Positions 21,326 to 24,985 of a DNA stretch of 24,985 nucleotides are shown here, one piece after another. Numbering within the stretch: the stretch's first letter is position 1; the number at the start of each line of letters is the position of its first letter. The notes beneath the pieces were generated by a model, which worked only from the letters and a program-made list of their open reading frames with translations, was not told the origin of the DNA and searched no databases. Origin of the DNA: an uncultured Christensenella sp. (GTDB taxonomy: Bacteria; Bacillota; Clostridia; Christensenellales; Borkfalkiaceae); contig CAJTRW010000020.1 in the NCBI GenBank assembly GCA_910578765.1, forward strand, positions 11,625 through 36,609. The letters run 5' to 3'. Made by a program: the position numbers and the translations under genes.

Positions 21326-22207
21326 ATGAAATTTAAAAATTTAGCGGCTTTTGCCGTATCGATAGCGGCTGTCGCAACAATGAGCGGCTGCGCCGCGGCT
21401 TCCGACAAGGAAGAAATAAAGCAGGATAACAACATCACCGAGAGTCTCCCGCCCGAGCAGCTTCCGCCCGTAACGGATACTCCCGAGCAAGTTCCGCCCG
21501 TAACGGATACGCCCGAGCAGCTTCCGCCCGAGGAGGAGGCGCCTTCCGCCCCCGTCGTAAAGCCGGAGGTCAAGACGGCGGCGTACATTTCCGTAACGGC
21601 GGACGGCGTTAATTTGCGCACGGGCGCCGGAACGAATTACACGGTAGTCGGCTCGGCGGAGAAAAATACGCTTTACTCGCTTCTGGGCGAGGAAAACGGC
21701 TGGTATATGACCAAATACAGAGATAAGACGGTCTATCTCTCCAAAAAGTACTGCGTAACGGTCGATTTTCCGTCAAGCGGCAACAAAACGGTGGAGGCGG
21801 TCATTGCGGAGGGCAGTAAGTTCCTCGGCGTTCCGTACGTGTACGGCGCGACGCGTCTGCACGACGGTAAGGGCAATATGCTTAAAGGCTTTACCACCGC
21901 GAAGTTCGATTGCTCGTCGCTTATGCAGTACATCTTTTACAAGGGTGCGGGGCAGCTGCTGGACGTGACTACGCGCACGCAGGTTGTTCAGGGCGCGACG
22001 GTTAAAAAATCCGACTTGCGGCGCGGGGATTTGATGTTCTTCACCAACGCTACGAGAAAGGATAAAGTCGGAATCGAGCGCATAGGACACGTCGCCCTGT
22101 ATCTGGGCGGAAATTACATTCTGCACACCGCCTCTGACTATGCCAAGATAGAGCAGATTTCGCAGACAAGGTGGGGGTACTACATACAGTCGCAGAGGAT
22201 TATTTGA
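21326..22207 (+). CDS. SH3/NlpC-P60 lipoprotein peptidoglycan hydrolase
   Basis: This is a 293-residue exported cell-wall enzyme of the D-glutamyl/diaminopimelate endopeptidase type. A lipobox (MSGC, Cys22) anchors it to the outer face of the membrane. A Pro-rich linker (about 40-80) contains two and a third copies of a ten-residue PEQLPPVTDT unit. A bacterial SH3 domain follows (86-145, with GVNLRTGAGTNYTVV and LGEENGWY). The NlpC/P60 domain (155-293) has catalytic Cys196 in FDCSSLMQY, His255 in GHVALYLGG, and His267 as the likely third residue. It cuts stem peptides during wall turnover. It is monocistronic and converges with the minus-strand gene at 22315. Its SH3 motif closely matches the protein at 2448-3116. 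Confidence 0.95.
   Translation: MKFKNLAAFAVSIAAVATMSGCAAASDKEEIKQDNNITESLPPEQLPPVTDTPEQVPPVTDTPEQLPPEEEAPSAPVVKPEVKTAAYISVTADGVNLRTGAGTNYTVVGSAEKNTLYSLLGEENGWYMTKYRDKTVYLSKKYCVTVDFPSSGNKTVEAVIAEGSKFLGVPYVYGATRLHDGKGNMLKGFTTAKFDCSSLMQYIFYKGAGQLLDVTTRTQVVQGATVKKSDLRRGDLMFFTNATRKDKVGIERIGHVALYLGGNYILHTASDYAKIEQISQTRWGYYIQSQRII
21452..21531 (+). repeat. 30-bp tandem repeat encoding the Pro-rich linker
   Basis: About 2.3 copies of a 30-bp unit encode PEQLPPVTDT-type decapeptides. Such in-frame repeats can change linker length between strains. Confidence 0.7.
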
Positions 22208-22215
22208 ATTGCCTG

Positions 22216-22270
22216 AAAAGACAAATAAAACGGCATTAATTACGGCAAGTAAAAAGACAAATAAAACGGC
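22216..22270. repeat. 19-bp direct repeat ending in the terminator stem
   Basis: AAAAGACAAATAAAACGGC occurs at 22216-22234 and again at 22252-22270, a spacing of 36 bp. On the minus strand the second copy supplies the T-rich tail of the terminator at 22266-22294, so the first copy looks like a duplicated terminator tail. Confidence 0.8.
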
Positions 22271-22294
22271 GCGCCGCGTTCCGCGGCGCGCCGT
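22266..22294 (-). terminator. Strong GC hairpin terminator of the small membrane protein gene
   Basis: A perfect 13-bp all-but-two GC stem (22266-22278 with 22282-22294) has the loop TTC. Read on the minus strand it is followed by TTTATTTGTCTTTTT. It also lies after the plus-strand NlpC gene, so it separates the convergent genes. Confidence 0.85.
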
Positions 22295-22314
22295 AAATAT
22301 TCGGCTTTAAAAAA

Positions 22315-22554
22315 TCAATTGTCGTTTTTGTCGACCTTCCCCGTTATAAAGTCGCCCTGCGGCGGGGGAGGGTTTTTCTTTCTTTCCTGCTTTTCCTGCA
22401 ACATTTTAAAGGTTACCATAAGCGCCGCGCAGACGGCTACGCCCAAAACGGCTACAAGTCCCCACTGCCAGCCGAGGTAGACGAATATGAAAATCGCCGC
22501 CGCGGCAATAAGCACCGCCAGTATGCAGAAAATTATCCTAAGCGTTCTATACAT
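22315..22554 (-). CDS. Small two-helix membrane protein
   Basis: This 79-residue protein has two adjacent membrane segments (IIFCILAVLIAAAAIFIFVYL and GLVAVLGVAVCAALMVTF), followed by a charged cytoplasmic tail with NPPPPQGDF. I do not recognise the family. The ATG at 22554 is chosen over an upstream in-frame start at 22590, because the helices start right after it and a promoter lies exactly on the upstream extension. There is no Shine-Dalgarno site, and the predicted mRNA starts at or one base before the ATG. A terminator follows. Confidence 0.7.
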   Translation of the reverse strand: MYRTLRIIFCILAVLIAAAAIFIFVYLGWQWGLVAVLGVAVCAALMVTFKMLQEKQERKKNPPPPQGDFITGKVDKNDN

Positions 22555-22590
22555 ATTATATATAATATAACTTTTGCGCGGAAAAATCAA
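22555..22590 (-). promoter_or_regulatory. Promoter giving a leaderless mRNA
   Basis: On the minus strand TTGATT (22590-22585), 17 bp and TATTAT (22567-22562) place the start at about 22555, directly before the ATG at 22554. The bases between are all A/T with no ribosome site. Confidence 0.6.
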
Positions 22591-22630
22591 GCGAATGCCG
22601 CGCCTTTTAACTTCCGGTTAAAGGCTTTAT

Positions 22631-23719
22631 TTAAGTACGACCGCGCAGACGGGTCATAAGTCGGTCGCAGGCGCTTTGAATTTTTGCGCCCAGCGCGTTG
22701 ACGCCGCGCTCCGCCGTGAAGCGGTAAACCGTCGCCGCGGCGACGCTTGCGGCAAATAAAATTGCCGCAAGCGTCAGTATTGCCGGTATAAAATATGCTT
22801 TTCCGTAATTAAGGACGAACAGGTCGTACCACTTCGGTTGGATAAGCTCCGCAAAAAGATTGTTGCGGTGGATTATATAAATCAACAGCGATAGCGACGA
22901 AAGATAATTTATGCTTCTGTTGAAATAGATTTTCGTGTTTACGAGGTTGAACAGCGATAAGGCAAAAAGTATTAAAACAGGGTTGTTTATATGGAAATAG
23001 GTAGTCGTCCTGCTTTGGAAGTGGTCGAAGTGCAGTCCCAGCGCGTTTACGGCAGCTTTCATTATGACGTACAGCGCCGCGCAGCTTACGCATACCGCGA
23101 CGTTCAGTCTTTTGGACCTTACAAGCGCCCCGCCGTAATATTTGAAGTACGCCACGAGGAAATATATATTGACAAAACAAATAAACTTATTTATCCCGGG
23201 CGCGTTCCCCGTAAAAAACAGCAGTATGCTGCAATGGAAAAACAGCAATCCCGCCGCCAGGGCAAGCCGCTTTTTGTCCAATACCTCTATTATGGTATTG
23301 AAAACGGGGTGCAACAGGTAAAATATTATATAATATGTTATAAACCAGTTATTTTGAAAGGTTGTGGGGAAGCACTGCCTGACTACGGTCATAGGCGAAA
23401 GCTTGTACCCAAGCGCAAGTATGATTACAAGATATATGACCGAAATTATAAGCACGTTAAGTATAATTGCGAAAACCTTGCCCGCCTTTACCTTTTTGCC
23501 GTCCAGCAGAAAGTAAGAGGAGCAAACAATGAAAATGACGTCGCCTATAAGCCCCAGACCCGAAATAAGTCCTACGGCGAAAAACGCGGGGTTTGCCGTG
23601 GCGAAGCCGTCGGTAAACGTCTGTCCGTCGGGGAAAGTATACATTTCCGGCACGGAGTGACACAATACGACAAAAACCACCGCCATTATTTTAATCCATT
23701 CTATATTCGAGTTTCTCAT
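22631..23719 (-). CDS. Acyltransferase-3 family membrane protein
   Basis: This is a 362-residue integral membrane protein of the OafA/WecH-type acyltransferase family, which transfers acetyl or other acyl groups to sugars of cell-surface polymers. The N-terminal signature NSNIEWIKIMAVVFVVLCHS places the conserved His at residue 21 in the first helix. About ten hydrophobic helices follow, with the family's NNWFITYYIIFYLLHPVFN segment near the middle and a basic C-terminal tail. The acceptor cannot be deduced, since no sugar-polymer genes lie nearby. An AAAGGA site precedes the ATG at 23719. A hairpin with a one-base bulge lies beyond the stop (22605-22626) but has no T-run. Confidence 0.88.
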   Translation of the reverse strand: MRNSNIEWIKIMAVVFVVLCHSVPEMYTFPDGQTFTDGFATANPAFFAVGLISGLGLIGDVIFIVCSSYFLLDGKKVKAGKVFAIILNVLIISVIYLVIILALGYKLSPMTVVRQCFPTTFQNNWFITYYIIFYLLHPVFNTIIEVLDKKRLALAAGLLFFHCSILLFFTGNAPGINKFICFVNIYFLVAYFKYYGGALVRSKRLNVAVCVSCAALYVIMKAAVNALGLHFDHFQSRTTTYFHINNPVLILFALSLFNLVNTKIYFNRSINYLSSLSLLIYIIHRNNLFAELIQPKWYDLFVLNYGKAYFIPAILTLAAILFAASVAAATVYRFTAERGVNALGAKIQSACDRLMTRLRGRT

Positions 23720-23793
23720 ATTCTTCCTTTGCGGAGTTGCTTTTATATTGTTATAATATAATATCGCCGATAAAAAATCAAGTTAAACGCGCA

Positions 23794-23836
23794 AAGCTTT
23801 CAAAAGCTTGAATTTGTGTTTTTGCTATGCTATGCT
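23794..23836 (+). promoter_or_regulatory. Promoter with inverted repeat on its -35 box
   Basis: TTGAAT (23808-23813), 17 bp and TATGCT (23831-23836) form a promoter with a start near 23843, 24 nt before the ATG. AAGCTTT (23794-23800) and AAAGCTT (23803-23809) are perfect inverted arms touching the -35 box, a likely operator. Confidence 0.5.
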
Positions 23837-23866
23837 TTTAACGGATATAAACAAGGGGGCATTGAA

Positions 23867-24172
23867 ATGCAAAAAAACCGCAACGACAATAAAAAGAAAT
23901 ACCGCGGTTTGGACGATTTCAGCCATGCGCTTGAATATGTGGACGACGAAGATATAGAAAATGCCGTAAAATCAGGCGAGCCTTTACGCACCGAAATTAT
24001 TATGGCAATGGGGCAAAGCTACAACGAAAAATACTTGCCTGATTTATATAAGGCGCTTTATGACGAAAAATTCATCCGCAGACAAGACGCGCGTTTGAGC
24101 ATAATGATGATTAACGGCAAAAAAGGACTTGCGGAGCTGAAAAAGAATTGTCATAAGGGCCATTATAGATAA
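23867..24172 (+). CDS. HEAT-like protein, N-terminal part (probable frameshift)
   Basis: This 101-residue frame starts at ATG 23867 with an AAGGGGG site. The N-terminus is basic, then acidic (LEYVDDEDIENAVKSGE). It then reads EIIMAMGQSYNEKYLPDLYKALYDEKFIRRQDARLSIMMI, which has the two-helix pattern of a HEAT repeat (helix, DEKxxRRxDAR, helix). Such proteins bind other proteins or nucleic acids. The sequence ends abruptly as NCHKGHYR. In another frame the text continues sensibly into the next open frame if one A is removed from the A5 run at 24140-24144, giving one protein of about 215 residues. It may be a mutated gene, a sequencing error or slippage on the A-run. Confidence 0.6.
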   Translation: MQKNRNDNKKKYRGLDDFSHALEYVDDEDIENAVKSGEPLRTEIIMAMGQSYNEKYLPDLYKALYDEKFIRRQDARLSIMMINGKKGLAELKKNCHKGHYR

Positions 24173-24209
24173 AAGCATAAAATGGCATAAAAAGCCGGAC
24201 CCGCAAGAC

Positions 24210-24515
24210 GTGAAGGACTGGCTGGAATTGTGTTATGACGATTTGGGCTTTTCCGCGGTAGAATACTCGGACGCGCTTTCAGAAATAAGCGACGGGCTGA
24301 GCGCCGACATAGTGCAGACGGTAAAGGACACCGTGGAAAGACGCAGGGCAAGTACCGAAACAAAAAGAACGATTGCGAAAATGACGACGGGCATGCGCAG
24401 GGAATACGCGCTTGAAATTCTGTCGTTTTTAAAGGACAGAGTGTGCGGCTGCGCAAAAAGCGAATTCAGGCGGGCGTTGAAGTTTTTCGAAATTACGGAA
24501 GACGACCTGATTTAA
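24210..24515 (+). CDS. C-terminal part of the split HEAT-like gene
   Basis: The frame is open from 24141, but the only usual start is a GTG at 24210, and no Shine-Dalgarno site precedes it. The translation before that GTG (IIDKSIKWHKKPDPQDVKDW) looks like real protein, which argues that the frame is the continuation of the gene at 23867 rather than a gene of its own. The rest is helical and charged (LELCYDDLGFSAVEYSDALS, RREYALEILSFLKDRV, FRRALKFFEITEDDLI). No catalytic motif was found. The gene ends about 80 bp before the first rRNA promoter. Confidence 0.5.
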   Translation: MKDWLELCYDDLGFSAVEYSDALSEISDGLSADIVQTVKDTVERRRASTETKRTIAKMTTGMRREYALEILSFLKDRVCGCAKSEFRRALKFFEITEDDLI

Positions 24516-24594
24516 AGCCGGAATGAATAAAATTAACCAAAAATGTCAAAAATTAACCGTATGGCGGCAGCCGCAAAAAAATTTGAATTAACGC

Positions 24595-24624
24595 TTGACA
24601 TCATATATATTATTATGGTAATGT
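24595..24624 (+). promoter_or_regulatory. rRNA operon promoter P1 (candidate)
   Basis: TTGACA (24595-24600) is a consensus -35 box. The -10 box is weak (TAATGT at 24619-24624 with an 18-bp spacer). The surrounding A/T tracts fit an upstream activating region. Between 24516 and 24594 I see only an AAAATTAACC direct repeat and a small GCGGC/GCCGC hairpin. Confidence 0.5.
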
Positions 24625-24719
24625 AGGTAGGCTTGCCGCGCGAGACGGCTTAACGACAAAAACAGTTGAAAAACGACAAAAAAACTTTAAAAAAATATGA
24701 AAAAAGTTTGAAAATTCGT

Positions 24720-24755
24720 TTGACAATTGTATTTTCATATGTTATTATAGACAAG
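24720..24755 (+). promoter_or_regulatory. rRNA operon promoter P2
   Basis: TTGACA (24720-24725), 17 bp and TATTAT (24743-24748) form a strong promoter with a start at about 24755, a G, about 196 nt before mature 16S. The transcript begins with a GCTCGC-aa-GTGAGC hairpin (24755-24768). A/T-rich sequence upstream resembles an UP element. Confidence 0.8.
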
Positions 24756-24769
24756 CTCGCAAGTGAGCG

Positions 24770-24937
24770 CCGTGTTTTTTCACGGTTTTACGAAGCTTAA
24801 AAATTGAATAGAAGGAAACGATTTTTTATAATAGTTTCTGTCAATTAACTTTGAAGTACATTAGTACCACAAAGCAAAGTCAGCAAAGATAAATGACTTA
24901 AATAGTCGAGATAGAGCCACGGTTACTTCGGTAATCG
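24770..24937 (+). other. Structured rRNA leader
   Basis: Three hairpins lie in the leader. CCGTG-tttttt-CACGG (24770-24785) is followed by TTTTA. CTTTG/CAAAG enclosing GTAC-atta-GTAC (24849-24874) is interrupted by a two-by-two internal loop. CGGTTAC-ttcg-GTAATCG (24920-24937) is capped by a UUCG tetraloop, with one G-U pair. Part of this leader normally pairs with sequence after 16S for RNase III processing, but the partner lies outside the window. Confidence 0.65.
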
Positions 24938-24950
24938 GTTTTATACAATT

Positions 24951-24985
24951 AAACTTAAGAGTTTGATTCTGGCTCAGGATGAACG
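24951..24985 (+). rRNA. 16S ribosomal RNA, 5' end only
   Basis: GAGTTTGATTCTGGCTCAGG followed by ATGAACG matches the universal 5' end of bacterial 16S rRNA (the 27F primer site). The mature start is placed at about 24951 by aligning AAACTTAAGAGTTTGAT with the E. coli AAATTGAAGAGTTTGAT. The gene runs off the right edge of the window. Confidence 0.97.

Noticed and set aside
24770..24937. tRNA or separate small RNA gene in the rRNA leader
   Set aside because: The hairpins do not form a cloverleaf and no CCA-like end or independent promoter was seen; they are better explained as leader structures.

Overview
The window looks like a Clostridia-type Bacillota chromosome, probably from a gut or rumen lineage. 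This rests on sigma-A style promoters, strong AAGGAGG ribosome sites inside operons, a DUF1858 redox protein, a lipoprotein NlpC/P60 hydrolase, clostridial-looking type IIA topoisomerase genes and the first bases of a 16S rRNA gene at the right edge. Coding regions are GC-rich and intergenic regions AT-rich. No species can be named from this sequence.

Layout: (1) 1-574 is a gene-free block of palindromic repeats. (2) 575-3116 holds three chromosomal genes: two membrane-anchored SH3-like surface proteins on the minus strand and a small helical protein on the plus strand. (3) 3175-10910 is a compact P22-like virion packaging and head cassette in the order large terminase, TerS-tail-like protein, portal, scaffold, major capsid protein, connector-like protein, a frameshifted gp10-like protein and one unknown. 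No integrase, repressor, replication, lysis, tape-measure or tail-fibre gene is visible. A 400-bp repeat block interrupts the cassette after the capsid gene, so it is probably a prophage remnant. (4) 11349-12908 encodes an RlmI-like methyltransferase and an RluA-family pseudouridine synthase. (5) 13208-15784 encodes a large surface protein of unknown function, closed by a strong terminator. (6) 16320-20904 is a two-gene operon for a type IIA topoisomerase, more like topoisomerase IV (ParE/ParC) than gyrase. (7) 21011-24515 holds a DUF1858 protein, an NlpC/P60 lipoprotein, a small membrane protein, an acyltransferase-3 membrane protein and a HEAT-like gene apparently split by a one-base frameshift. 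(8) 24516-24985 is an rRNA operon control region with two promoters and leader hairpins, followed by the 5' end of 16S rRNA.

Two patterns run across the window. First, every large gene-poor gap except the rRNA leader carries copies of one composite repeat made of three hairpins. The hairpin arms differ between copies by compensating changes. Second, several genes have a TATAAT box so close to the start codon that the predicted mRNA has a leader of 0-3 nt and no Shine-Dalgarno site, while genes inside operons have strong Shine-Dalgarno sites. This suggests two coexisting modes of translation initiation.
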